Below are positions 6,952 to 15,728 of a DNA stretch of 64,000 nt, piece by piece. Each line of letters starts with the position of its first letter. Position 1 is the stretch's first letter. The notes under the pieces are model-generated. The model saw only the letters and a program-made list of their open reading frames with translations, was not told where the DNA came from and did not search any database. This DNA comes from Pseudoduganella namucuonensis (lineage in GTDB: Bacteria; Pseudomonadota; Gammaproteobacteria; Burkholderiales; Burkholderiaceae_D). A program made the position numbers and the translations under genes. The stretch is from the NCBI RefSeq assembly GCF_900116645.1, contig NZ_FPBO01000005.1, positions 1 to 64,000 on the forward strand. Reading direction: 5' to 3'.

Positions 6952-9861
6952 ATGAAGAAAAAATTCACCCATAACGGGCGCGGCCACGCGTTCCCCAGGC
7001 CGCTGGCGGCGCTCGCCATACTGGCCGGCGCCGGCCTGCTCAACGCGAGCGCGGCCCTGGCGCAGGAGGCCCCTCCGGCCACGGACCAGCCCAAGGCGGA
7101 AGCCAAGGCCAAGGCCAAGGCCGGGGCCATCGGGAAGCAGGGCGACAGCCAGACCGTGATCGTGACCGGCACCGTCGGCGCCACCGAGGCCAAGGCCGCC
7201 AACGTGTCCTACTCGGTGCTGGACGCCAAGGACCTGGGCAAGTTCGCGCCCATGAGCGCGGACGACTTCCTGCGCGACATGCCGGGCGTGGTGGTGGAGA
7301 GCAACGAGGGCGTGGCCCGCAACGAGTCCTACACCCGCGGCATGAGCGTGGGCACCGGCAGCCCCACCACCGGCAACTTCTGGACCGCCATCCTGGAGGA
7401 CGGCCTGCCGGTGCTGCCGGTGCGCTTCAACAACTTCCAGGACAGCAGCTTCTACCGCGCCGACATCGGCACCAGCCGCGTGGAATCGGTGCGCGGCGGC
7501 TCGGCCGGCACCTCGGTGGCCTCGTCGGCCGGCGCGGTGTTCAACTTCCTGCCCGGCGCCATCCAGCCCGGCGCGGCCATCCAGACCCGGCTCGGCGTGG
7601 AGGGCGAGGATCCCCACCTGTCGTGGAAGCAGGTGGACGGCTACTTCGGCTGGAAGAACGAGCGCGGCGACCTGCGCGCCAGCGCCACGGGCTTCTACCG
7701 CACCTCGACCGGCGCGACCGACCCGGGCTACCCGCTCAACCTGGGCGGGCAGGTCAAGCTGCGCGTGCAAAAGAACTATGAACTGGGCGACGCCAGCGGC
7801 ACCGTCGCGCTCACCGTCAAGCACCTGGACGACACCAACTCATGGAACGGCCAGTTCACGCAGCCGGCCCACGGCTATGTCGACCCGGTGCCGGCGCCGG
7901 GCTTCCTGCGCAGCGGCAATATGTTCATGCACGGCGGCCAGCACACCGTCAACACCAGCCTGATCGACGGCCCCGGCGCCAGCCGCTACCACGACCCGGA
8001 GAAGGGCGCCAACTACAAGCAGGACGCCGTGTGGCTGAAATGGGACCACGAGACCGGCGGCCGCTGGAGCTTCAACTCGGCGCTCAAGGCGCAGAACAGC
8101 AAGGCGCTGTTGCGGCAGGGCTTCTACGGCGCCGGCCCGGGCTCGCTGTGGGGCACCAACATCTTCCAGGACGCGTTCACCGTCAACCAGGGCATCGCCG
8201 CCAAGGGCACGGACACGGCCAACCTGAACCGCCAGCCCGGCTACTACGAGCTCTACGACCGGGGCACCGGCGCCGTGCGCGCCAGGATCTACAACAACGT
8301 CGGCAAGTCGAACGGCGTCAACTACCGCACCGGCGCGGCCTGCCCGGCCGGCAGCGCCGCCAGCCCCGCCCAATGCGTGGCCTACACCAACCTGCCGAAC
8401 GCGAACTTCGACATGGCGGGCGGCCTGGTGAACGGCATCATGGTGCCGTCGGACAGCAACACCGTCAACAAGGACGTGGTCTACGTCACCAATTCGAACT
8501 TCGCCACCCGCGAATCGAAGGACTTGATGCTCAACTTCCTGGCCAACTACGCCGGCGACAATTTCCGGGTCCAGGCTGGCCTGTTCGCGGTGCAGGCGAG
8601 GCAGGGCCTGGTGACGTATTTCAACGGCCGCGGCATCTCGGCCTTCGGCAACGGCGAGATCGCCAACCTGGGCGCGCGCTTCGTGACCGACAAGGGCAGC
8701 TACCAGCTCACCGACGAGGGCGGCTGGGGACGCGTGGGCGGCGGCAACGTCGATGGCCTCACGCCCTACATCTACTCGAGCCGGCAGCGCGACATCCAGC
8801 CCATGCTGGGCGGCTCCTGGTCGCCGGGCAAGTGGGACTTGAACGCCAGCTACAAGGGCAACCTCACGATGGTGAAAACGCACACCATCCCCTTCGTGAC
8901 CACGCCGCAGGCCAACGACGCCAACTCGCGCGGCTACGGCGGCCTGGACGGCAACGCGCTGACCTGGTACGACAACCAGAACTACGTGCGCGGCGCGACG
9001 GTCAATGCGTCGAAGAAGGTGTATCTGAAAAACTACAGCGGCTCGGTCGGCTACAACATCACCCCCGAGGACAAGGTCTATTACCGCCATAGCCTTGCCG
9101 GCAACAACATCATCGGCATTGTCAGCCGCTATCAAACCCAGTTCAACGCCGATAACAAACCCCTGTTCCCCCAGGTTGATCTGCGGCAGGACGAAGTGGC
9201 CTATGTATTCAACAAAGGCGCGCTCTCCGGTCAGCTGACGGCCTACCGCACCGAGATGCTGGAGTGGATACAGCAAACGCCTTTGACCGTCGATGGCAGC
9301 ACCTACGTGGTCGAATACCTCAACCACTTCCTGACCAAGGGCTTGGAGGGCTGGCTGAAGTGGCGGGTCACGCCGAAGCTGAGCTGGAGCACCTCCGGCC
9401 TGTACTCCCAGGGGCGCGCGGTCGCCGTCGGCAGTTTCGCCGCCGGCGCCCCCGGTCCCGAGGACGACAAGCTGACCACCGTGGCCGGCATCATGGCCAA
9501 GACCCCGCGCTGGGTGGTGTCGAACACCGTCTCCTACCAGATGGCCGACTTCCAGTTCAACCTGCGCCATCGCTTCATGGCCAAGCGCAAGCGGGACAAC
9601 AACCCGGCCGACCGGACCTACCTGCCGCCGCAGCGCAACTTCGACTTCTCGGTGGCCTACGCCGGCATCAAGAACGTGCGGATTTCGCTGGACGTGCGCA
9701 ACGTGCTCAACAACAAGTACATCAGCGCCTACGACACGATGCTGCCGACCGTCACCGGTGTCAGCAAGAACGACATCATGCAGCAGCTGCCTGAATCGGG
9801 CGCGTGGAACGTGATGAATCCGCCGCGCTCGTACTGGCTGACGGCCCGCTACGACTTCTGA
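6952..9861 (+). CDS. TonB-dependent outer-membrane receptor
   Basis: This 969-residue protein has a signal peptide (ends near ALAQ, residue 37), an Ala/Lys-rich spacer, a TonB-box-like VIVTGTV, a plug domain (about 65-180; DDFLRDMPGVVVE, ESVRGGSAG) and a beta-barrel ending in aromatic F (WLTARYDF). Such receptors import ligands too large for porins using TonB energy. No SusD-like partner is present. Context (glycosidase before, lyase after, operator upstream) says the ligand is an oligosaccharide. A good ribosome-binding site (GGGAGGAGAGAAGG) precedes ATG 6952. The stretch 9077-9300 has visibly lower GC than the rest of the gene. Confidence 0.92.
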   Translation: MKKKFTHNGRGHAFPRPLAALAILAGAGLLNASAALAQEAPPATDQPKAEAKAKAKAGAIGKQGDSQTVIVTGTVGATEAKAANVSYSVLDAKDLGKFAPMSADDFLRDMPGVVVESNEGVARNESYTRGMSVGTGSPTTGNFWTAILEDGLPVLPVRFNNFQDSSFYRADIGTSRVESVRGGSAGTSVASSAGAVFNFLPGAIQPGAAIQTRLGVEGEDPHLSWKQVDGYFGWKNERGDLRASATGFYRTSTGATDPGYPLNLGGQVKLRVQKNYELGDASGTVALTVKHLDDTNSWNGQFTQPAHGYVDPVPAPGFLRSGNMFMHGGQHTVNTSLIDGPGASRYHDPEKGANYKQDAVWLKWDHETGGRWSFNSALKAQNSKALLRQGFYGAGPGSLWGTNIFQDAFTVNQGIAAKGTDTANLNRQPGYYELYDRGTGAVRARIYNNVGKSNGVNYRTGAACPAGSAASPAQCVAYTNLPNANFDMAGGLVNGIMVPSDSNTVNKDVVYVTNSNFATRESKDLMLNFLANYAGDNFRVQAGLFAVQARQGLVTYFNGRGISAFGNGEIANLGARFVTDKGSYQLTDEGGWGRVGGGNVDGLTPYIYSSRQRDIQPMLGGSWSPGKWDLNASYKGNLTMVKTHTIPFVTTPQANDANSRGYGGLDGNALTWYDNQNYVRGATVNASKKVYLKNYSGSVGYNITPEDKVYYRHSLAGNNIIGIVSRYQTQFNADNKPLFPQVDLRQDEVAYVFNKGALSGQLTAYRTEMLEWIQQTPLTVDGSTYVVEYLNHFLTKGLEGWLKWRVTPKLSWSTSGLYSQGRAVAVGSFAAGAPGPEDDKLTTVAGIMAKTPRWVVSNTVSYQMADFQFNLRHRFMAKRKRDNNPADRTYLPPQRNFDFSVAYAGIKNVRISLDVRNVLNNKYISAYDTMLPTVTGVSKNDIMQQLPESGAWNVMNPPRSYWLTARYDF

Positions 9862-9870
9862 TCGATCCGG

Positions 9871-9897
9871 ACCGGCGCGTTCGCGTGCCGGTTTTAT
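9871..9897 (+). terminator. Rho-independent terminator after the TonB receptor
   Basis: An inverted repeat (ACCGGCGCG / CGTGCCGGT, one mismatch) with a short TTCG-containing loop is followed by TTTTATT, 10 bp after the stop codon. Confidence 0.8.
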
Positions 9898-9957
9898 TGT
9901 GCCGCTCCCGTTGGGAAACCGCGGGAGCGCGGCTGTCAACTATCTCGAGGAACGCAA

Positions 9958-12819
9958 ATGACCCGGTATTTTCAACCATGGCAGGTGGCGCATTGCGCGC
10001 TGGCCGTCCTGCTGGCCTGCGCCATGCTGCCGGTATCGGCTGGAACGGAACCGTCCGCGCCTGCGGACCTTCGGCCGCCGCGGCTGCTGGCCGGCGCGGA
10101 CGCCGGCCCCGAGGCGCTGCGCGAGCGGGTAGGGCGGGACGGCGCCAAGGCCAGCATGCTGGAGGCGCTCAAGTCCCGCGTTCAGCCCTACGTGGAGCGC
10201 CACCGCGGCGACCCCGCGTGGATCGTCTCGCGCCTGCAGATGTACTGGCAGGCCAGGCACACGCAGGTCTACGTCAAGAACGGCTATTACGACCACGCCA
10301 GCGGCGCGGCGCCCGTGCCGACGGTGCGCTTCACCGGCGCGCGTGACACCGCCACCGACTACCAGACGCCGAAACTGGAGGACGTCAAGCCCTACATGGG
10401 CGAGAACGACCTGCTCTACCTCCAGCGCAAGAACGCGCCCGGCCAGCCCTGGGAATGGGTCACGCAGGCCAAGACCGGCCGTATCGTCGAATCGATCAAC
10501 ATGCGTATCGCCGAACTGGCGCGCGACGCGGCCTTCCTCTACTGGTACACCGGCGACGAAGCCTATGCCGGCTTCGCCTACGACATCTTCGACACCTATA
10601 TGAGCGGCCTGTACCACCGCGAGATGCCGGTGGACCTGAACCAGGGCCACGACCAGACGCTGGTCGGCCTGCAATCCTTCGAGGTCATCCACGAGGACAT
10701 CGCCGGCCCGCTGGCCGAGAGCTACGATTTCATGCGCGGCTACGTGGCGGCGCGCGCCGGCGGCAAACGCGCGCTGTACGACGCGGCGTTCAAGAAATGG
10801 GCGGACATCATCATCGCCAACGGCGTGCCCTGGAACAACTGGAACCTGATCAAAGCGCGCTTCGTGCTGCAGATCGCCGCCATCCTGGGCAAGGACGACA
10901 GCTACGCGGACCGGCGCGGCAGCGAACATTATGTCCAGGCGGTGATCGACGGCAAGGGCGCGCGCCAGTGGTCGCTGCGGCGCCTGCTCGACTTCGGCTA
11001 CGACGACAAGACCGCGATGTGGAACGAGTCGGCCGGCTATTCGGTCAACGTGGCCGACGACTACCTGGAATGCCTGGAGATGCTGGACCGCCTGTTCGGC
11101 ATCGACCTCCTGCCCCAAATGCCCGTACTGCCGCGCGCGGCGCTCGCCTTGCCGCAGTATCTGCTGCCGAACGGGCGCACCGTCGGCTTCGGCGATTCGC
11201 GCTACGACCTGTTGCGCACCGTGGCCGTCGAGCGCCTGCTGCACTACGCCGAGCGGCATGGGCGGGACGCCGACGCCAGATCGTACGCAGCGCTGCTGGC
11301 CGCCATGCGCGCCGCCACCGGTGTCCAGGGAAGCCGCGCCCCGGGCAGCGGCGTGCACGCGCTGTTCAGCGGCGCGCCGTCCCAGGGCGCCGCGATCCCA
11401 GGCGCGCCCAGCATCACGGACTACCAGACCCCGACCTTCTTCGCGCCGAACGCGAGCTGGCTGATACAGCGCAACGGCTACCAGGGCGCGCACGCGCGAG
11501 ACAACGCGCTGGTCATTTCCCAGGCCGGCTCGGCCGGCAACCACGCGCACGCCAATGGCATCGCCATGGAACTGTATGCGCAAGGGATCAGCATCGCGCC
11601 GGAGAGCGGCCGCGGCTCGGGCTATTTCCAGCACGACCACCGCGAATACTATTCGCAGTTCCCCGCGCATAACACGGTGGTGGTGGACGGCGTCTCCACC
11701 TATCCTTCGATGAAAAGCAACCATCCGATGGCGGTGCAGGCGGTCTACCCGCGGCCGGGCAGTCCCGCCACGGCGGCGTTTCCGAACGTGACTTTCTCGG
11801 ACGTGGCCTTCCGCGAGCCGGAGACGGACGCCGAGCAGCGGCGCGTGCTCGGCACCGTGCGCCTGGACGACAAGAGCGGCTATTTCGTCGACATCTTCCG
11901 CTCCCGGCGCCGCGACGGCAAGGACAAGTATCACGACTACATCTACCACAATCTCGGCCAGACCATGGCCTTCAGCACCGCCTCCGGCCAGGCGCTGGCG
12001 ACGGCGCCGTCGCAGCGGCTGGTCTTCGCAGACGGCGACCTGATCGGCTACGACTACTGGTCCGGCCGCAGGTCGCTGGCGTCCACCCAGCCGCTCAAGG
12101 CGCGCTTCGACCTGAAGCTACCCGACCGCGCTGTGGCCATGACGGCGTGGCTGCAGGGCGCCGCCACGCGCGAGTTCTTCTCGGTGCAGGCGCCGCCGTC
12201 GACGGCCTGGCCCTCGGGCATGCTGCCCGCGGGCGTGGACAAGCTGCCGATGCAGACCCTGGTGGTGCGCCAGTCCGGCGAGGCCTGGACGCGGCCATTC
12301 ACGGCGGTGTTCGAGGCGATGGGGAACGGCACGCCCGACAGCGTGTTGAAGGTGGAGGAAATCATCCCCGAGGGAGGCGCTGGCCGCGCGGCGGGCCTGC
12401 GCGTGACGGCGACGGGCGAACGCCGCCAGACCATCATGTCGAACGATGGCGACGGCGTCACCTTCGCGCATGGCGGGCAGCGCCTGGTGGGCCGCTACGG
12501 CATCGCGGCGGAGCGGGGCGGGGAGCTCGATTACCTGTTCCTGGGCCACGGGCGCGAAGTGGCGGGGCTGGGCTACGCCATCGCCGCCGCCGGCGAGGGC
12601 GATGGCGCCTCGGCCGCGCTGTGGCGCTCGCAGGGGCGCTGGCTGTACACCGCCAGCCGCCCGGCGCGCTTGCGGGTGCCTGCAGCCGCCTGGCCGGCCG
12701 GCATTACGCTGCGAGGCGGCGGCGGAATCGTCCGCATTTCCGGCCGCGCCGCCGTCGTCGGCGGCCGGCGGGTGCGTATCTTCGACATGCCCGCCATGGC
12801 GGCCACCACCATCCGCTGA
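9958..12819 (+). CDS. secreted heparinase II/III-like polysaccharide lyase
   Basis: This 953-residue protein has a signal peptide (cleavage near VSAGT, about 29), an alpha-helical toroid N-terminal half (about 60-430; WNNWNLIKARF, WNESAGYSVNVADDYLE) and a beta-sandwich C-terminal half beginning with the heparinase II/III hallmark NHAHANGIAMELYAQG (H529, H531), then YSQFPAHNTVVVDG. Enzymes of this fold (PL12, PL15, PL17, PL21 and relatives) eliminate across uronic acids, leaving an unsaturated 4,5-uronate. That fits GH88 and KduI elsewhere in the locus. The exact PL family and substrate are not determined. No operator is seen directly upstream, and a terminator separates it from the receptor gene. 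Confidence 0.85.
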   Translation: MTRYFQPWQVAHCALAVLLACAMLPVSAGTEPSAPADLRPPRLLAGADAGPEALRERVGRDGAKASMLEALKSRVQPYVERHRGDPAWIVSRLQMYWQARHTQVYVKNGYYDHASGAAPVPTVRFTGARDTATDYQTPKLEDVKPYMGENDLLYLQRKNAPGQPWEWVTQAKTGRIVESINMRIAELARDAAFLYWYTGDEAYAGFAYDIFDTYMSGLYHREMPVDLNQGHDQTLVGLQSFEVIHEDIAGPLAESYDFMRGYVAARAGGKRALYDAAFKKWADIIIANGVPWNNWNLIKARFVLQIAAILGKDDSYADRRGSEHYVQAVIDGKGARQWSLRRLLDFGYDDKTAMWNESAGYSVNVADDYLECLEMLDRLFGIDLLPQMPVLPRAALALPQYLLPNGRTVGFGDSRYDLLRTVAVERLLHYAERHGRDADARSYAALLAAMRAATGVQGSRAPGSGVHALFSGAPSQGAAIPGAPSITDYQTPTFFAPNASWLIQRNGYQGAHARDNALVISQAGSAGNHAHANGIAMELYAQGISIAPESGRGSGYFQHDHREYYSQFPAHNTVVVDGVSTYPSMKSNHPMAVQAVYPRPGSPATAAFPNVTFSDVAFREPETDAEQRRVLGTVRLDDKSGYFVDIFRSRRRDGKDKYHDYIYHNLGQTMAFSTASGQALATAPSQRLVFADGDLIGYDYWSGRRSLASTQPLKARFDLKLPDRAVAMTAWLQGAATREFFSVQAPPSTAWPSGMLPAGVDKLPMQTLVVRQSGEAWTRPFTAVFEAMGNGTPDSVLKVEEIIPEGGAGRAAGLRVTATGERRQTIMSNDGDGVTFAHGGQRLVGRYGIAAERGGELDYLFLGHGREVAGLGYAIAAAGEGDGASAALWRSQGRWLYTASRPARLRVPAAAWPAGITLRGGGGIVRISGRAAVVGGRRVRIFDMPAMAATTIR

Positions 12820-12938
12820 GGGGCGCCATGCCGGACGGCGGCAACGGCCAACACCGCGTCCGCCGAGGCCGCACAGGTCAGGCATGCAATCGAATTAGGG
12901 TTTCGTGCCCTGATGTCCCCGCTCTACCCAGAGCGTTC

Positions 12939-12972
12939 GCACTCCATGGTCACGGCCCGGAGTGCTTTTTTA
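12939..12972 (+). terminator. Rho-independent terminator after the heparinase-like lyase
   Basis: Stem GCACTCC / GGAGTGC with a 13-nt loop is followed by TTTTTT. It lies 120 bp after the lyase stop and just before the decayed serine-hydrolase gene. Confidence 0.75.
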
Positions 12973-12988
12973 CTTCCGGTTGGAATAA

Positions 12989-14314
12989 ATGAACAGACGC
13001 GATTTTCTCAACCTGAGCGCTGCCGGCCTGGCGAGCGGCTTGTCGGACCGGACGCACGGCCCTTCCTTCGAGGCAATGCCTGATTTCTCCCACCTGGACG
13101 CGCGCCTGCGGGAGCGCGTGGAGCTGGGCTATTGCGACGGCATGGGGCTGATGCTGGGGCGCGGGGAGCACCCGCTGCACCAGGCCTGGTTCGGCGACGC
13201 CGGCCCGGACGTGGTGCGGCACGTGGCCTCCATGGGAAAGTGGACCGCCGCCGCCATTGCCGCGCTGGTCGATGAAGGCAAATTACGCTGGGATGATCCG
13301 GTCCGCAAGTTCCTGCCGCGGTTCGCGGAAGGGAAGGGCGACGCGACGCTGCGCCAGCTGCTGTCGCACTCCGCCGGCTACCCGGACTACCAGCCCGAAG
13401 GCCGGCGCCGCGACGACTATCAGACGCTGGAGGAGGCTGTCGGCCATATCGTGGACCTGCCGGCCGCCGGTGCGCCGGGGGCGGCGTTCCAGTATGGCGG
13501 CCTGGCCATGCAGTGGCCGGCCGCATGGCGGAGGTGGCGGCGGGCCTGCCCTTCGACGCCATCTTCCAGTCGCGCATCGCCGGGCCGCTGGGCATGGCGC
13601 GAAGCGGCTACTCCCCGGTATCGCCGGAACCGGGCTTCAGCCCCATGCTGGGCGGCGGTTTGTTCACCAGCGCCCGCGATTACGCGCGCTTCCTGATGAT
13701 GATTTCGCGGAATGGCGTGTTCCGGGGCCGGCGCGTGCTCAGCCAGGGGACCGTGGCCGAAATGCAGGCGGACCAGGTGCGCGGCGCGCGGGTCCGGCGC
13801 GGCGTTGATCTCGTCGCCCGGCTGGGCGGGCGCTTACGGCTGGGTCGACAGGGTGGCCGATGTCTGGGGCGTGGTGATCGCCAAGGCCAATGTCGGCACG
13901 GCGGCGGCGGATGGCTACAGCACCTTTCTGGGATCGACGATTTACGCGCCCATGGCGGAGGCGACGGACCGTTCCACCTTGCGCGCGGCCGTTCAGCTTC
14001 CGGGAGCCAGGTTGTATTTCGAGGAGAGCGGAGCGGGCGAGCCTATCGTCTTCCTGCTTGGGCACAGCTTGGACCGGCGCCAATGGCGGCCGCAGGTGAA
14101 GGATTTCGAACGCCGCCACCGGGTCATCCGTTACGACCTGCGCGGCTATGGCCGCTCCAGCCTGCCGCGGGAAGGGGAGCACTTCCTCCATGCGGGGGAC
14201 CTGCGCCAATTCATGGACGCGCTGGGGATACGGCGCGCGCATCTGGTCGGCTTGTCGCTGGGCGGGGCTGTCGTAAAACGCTACCGGTCCGACACCATGC
14301 TTTCGGACCGGTAG
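12989..14314 (+). pseudogene. decayed class C beta-lactamase-like serine hydrolase running into an alpha/beta-hydrolase fragment
   Basis: The frame starts at ATG 12989 (MNRRDFLNLSAAGLASG, a Tat-like leader) and carries serine-hydrolase segments HVASMGKWTAAAIAALVDEG and LLSHSAGYPDY. At about 13511 a single base appears missing (CAG-TGG where CAGGTGG would continue MQVAGRMAEVAAGLPFDAIF), so the frame shifts; FTSARDYARFLMMISRNGVF follows. At about 13790-13810 the frame returns to the first (WAGAYGWVDRVADVWGVVI). It then continues without a stop into an alpha/beta-hydrolase N-terminus ending just after the nucleophile elbow GLSLGGAVV and stops at 14314 inside an inverted repeat. The second enzyme therefore lacks its C-terminal half. 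Sequencing error could explain the first frameshift but not the truncation. Confidence 0.8.
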
Positions 14315-14316
14315 CG
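14279..14316. repeat. 14-bp inverted repeat at the truncation point
   Basis: CGCTACCGGTCCGA (14279-14292) and its exact reverse complement (14303-14316) flank a 10-nt loop. The repeat sits exactly where the alpha/beta-hydrolase reading frame breaks off and where the block of duplicated fragments begins. No T-run follows, so it is not a typical terminator. Confidence 0.8.
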
Positions 14317-14326
14317 GGGGGCAATC

Positions 14327-14425
14327 TCAGGCGGTGCAGCCGAGGGCCATGCCCGCGCCGTCTCGATGCTCCGTCGCGGCCCGCCGCGCGCGGCGCGGCT
14401 CCGCCAGCGCCATGGCGGCCAGGGC
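14327..14425 (-). pseudogene. remnant of a PEP-CTERM protein tail
   Basis: On the minus strand this reads LAAMALAEPRRARRAATEHR then DGAGMALG, closely matching the C-terminus of the neighbouring PEP-CTERM protein (LAAMALAARRGGGAPRQRAG, then AGMAIGLAARA; gene at 15051-15716). Only the tail is present, with no start. It joins the next remnant at a shared GGCCAGG. Confidence 0.65.
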
Positions 14426-14581
14426 TCGCCCAGCGCCGCGGTGATCCGCGGCCACGATGAAAAGCGCAAGGTGAGGAACGTGCGCATCGAAAACGTGACC
14501 GTGGGCGGCAAGCGCGTCACCGGCCCGGAACAAAACCTGCTGGAGACCGGCCCCTTCGTCGAAGGCGCGACCTACAAATAA
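14417..14581 (+). pseudogene. duplicated 3' end of the beta-helix glycosidase
   Basis: These 165 bp align without gaps to 6605-6769, the last 54 codons and stop of the GH28/GH49-like gene, with roughly ten substitutions (for example GKRVTG for GKRITG, LLETGPF for LLDIGPF). There is no start and no catalytic part. It is followed by a degraded copy of that gene's terminator. Confidence 0.9.
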
Positions 14582-14617
14582 GCCGGGCGGGACTGCGCCA
14601 AGCGGCGCCGTCCCGGC

Positions 14618-14827
14618 TGGATATGTGAGCAATACCATTTTGTCACGGGTAAGCGAACCTGGTGCAACCAGGGAGGAGAGAAGGAAAGCAATGAAGAAAA
14701 AATTCACCCATGACGGCCGCGGCCGCGCGTTCGCCAGGCCGCAGGCGGCGCTCGCCATATTGGCCGGCGCCGGCCTGCTCAACGCCGGCGCCGCGCTGGC
14801 GCGGGAGCCGGCCAAGGCCGGGGCCAT
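14618..14827 (+). pseudogene. duplicated leader and signal peptide of the TonB receptor
   Basis: It matches the DNA before and at the start of the receptor gene at 6952, including the ribosome-binding site GGGAGGAGAGAAGGAA and the signal-peptide codons from ATG 14691 (MKKKFTHDGRGRAFARPQAA). The operator-containing segment present at 6831-6898 is deleted here. Homology stops after a shortened Ala/Lys spacer at about 14827, so no plug or barrel follows. Confidence 0.88.
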
Positions 14828-14874
14828 CTTGAGACGGCCCGGCCGGCTCGCGTGGACCGGCAGCCGCCGCGAAC

Positions 14875-14960
14875 GCTGCCGGTGCGCCAGTCCGGCGAGG
14901 CCTGGCCTCGGACGTTCACGGCGGCGTTCGAGGCCCGGTTGGCGCACGGCGGCGCGGGTG
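14875..14960 (+). pseudogene. short remnant of the heparinase-like lyase
   Basis: GGTGCGCCAGTCCGGCGAGG (14881-14900) and the following 30 bp match 12264-12317 of the lyase gene (VVRQSGEAWTRPFTAVFEA). Similarity fades beyond 14935. It is fused out of frame to the receptor leader remnant, preserving the gene order of the functional copies. Confidence 0.75.
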
Positions 14961-15050
14961 CGGGGATGATCGTCGATAACATCCGTGGATGGAAAATCGC
15001 CCCGCGTATCCTTGCCGGATAGGCGGGGCGGGGCCGGTGGGCGTCGGGGC

Positions 15051-15716
15051 TTACGCCCGGGCCGCGAGTCCGATGGCCATGCCCGCGCCGGCGCGTTGGC
15101 GCGGCGCGCCGCCGCCGCGCCGCGCCGCCAGGGCCATGGCGGCCAGGCCGATGGCCATCAGCATCCAGTCGGCCGGCTCGGGCACGGCGGTCACGCCCGG
15201 ATCCGACAGGTTGACGCCGCGGGCCGCGTCGCCGGCGACCGCGTGCGTCCAGACGAAGGTGGCCAGCGCGCCGGTCGCCGGATCGAACGCCCCCAGCGGC
15301 GCGAAGGCCTCGTCGTAGGCCGACAGCGTGAACATCGACTCGTAGGTGGTCAGCGGATCGAAGGCGCCGTCGAAGGTGAGGTCGAAGGACAGCAGGCCGC
15401 CGAAGATGGCGGTGTGCGACAGGTAGTTGGACGTGTCGTTGCGGAACTTGAAGCCGCCGCCCTGCGGCGTCACGCCGTAGTTCAGGTCGAGGGCGCCGAA
15501 GCCCACCATGTTGCTGACCACCGCGGTCGCCAGCGGCACGTTGCCGCTGGCGCTGAGCTGCATGTCCAGGTAGCCGCTGGCGGCGCCGAAGGACGAGGTG
15601 TCGATGGCGACGTGGACCACGCCGGCCGAGGCGAAGCCGCCGGCGGCCGCCAGCGTCAGCGCCAGCGCCGCGCGCCGCAGCAGGGAGGCGATCTTGTGTT
15701 TGACAGCGTTGTGCAT
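15051..15716 (-). CDS. PEP-CTERM sorted exported protein
   Basis: This 221-residue protein has an N-terminal signal peptide (ends near FASAG, about 31), a beta-rich middle and a C-terminal sorting signal: VPEP, a hydrophobic helix (WMLMAIGLAAMALAA) and a basic RR cluster. PEP-CTERM proteins are processed by exosortase and are linked to exopolysaccharide or biofilm matrix; the exosortase is not in this window. The protein continues about 20 residues past the basic cluster with AGAGMAIGLAARA, which repeats the helix sequence and looks like a local duplication. It starts 12 bp after the giant lyase stop with an AAGGAGG ribosome-binding site, so the two are cotranscribed. Confidence 0.85.
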   Translation of the reverse strand: MHNAVKHKIASLLRRAALALTLAAAGGFASAGVVHVAIDTSSFGAASGYLDMQLSASGNVPLATAVVSNMVGFGALDLNYGVTPQGGGFKFRNDTSNYLSHTAIFGGLLSFDLTFDGAFDPLTTYESMFTLSAYDEAFAPLGAFDPATGALATFVWTHAVAGDAARGVNLSDPGVTAVPEPADWMLMAIGLAAMALAARRGGGAPRQRAGAGMAIGLAARA

Positions 15717-15728
15717 GGTGAATCCTCC

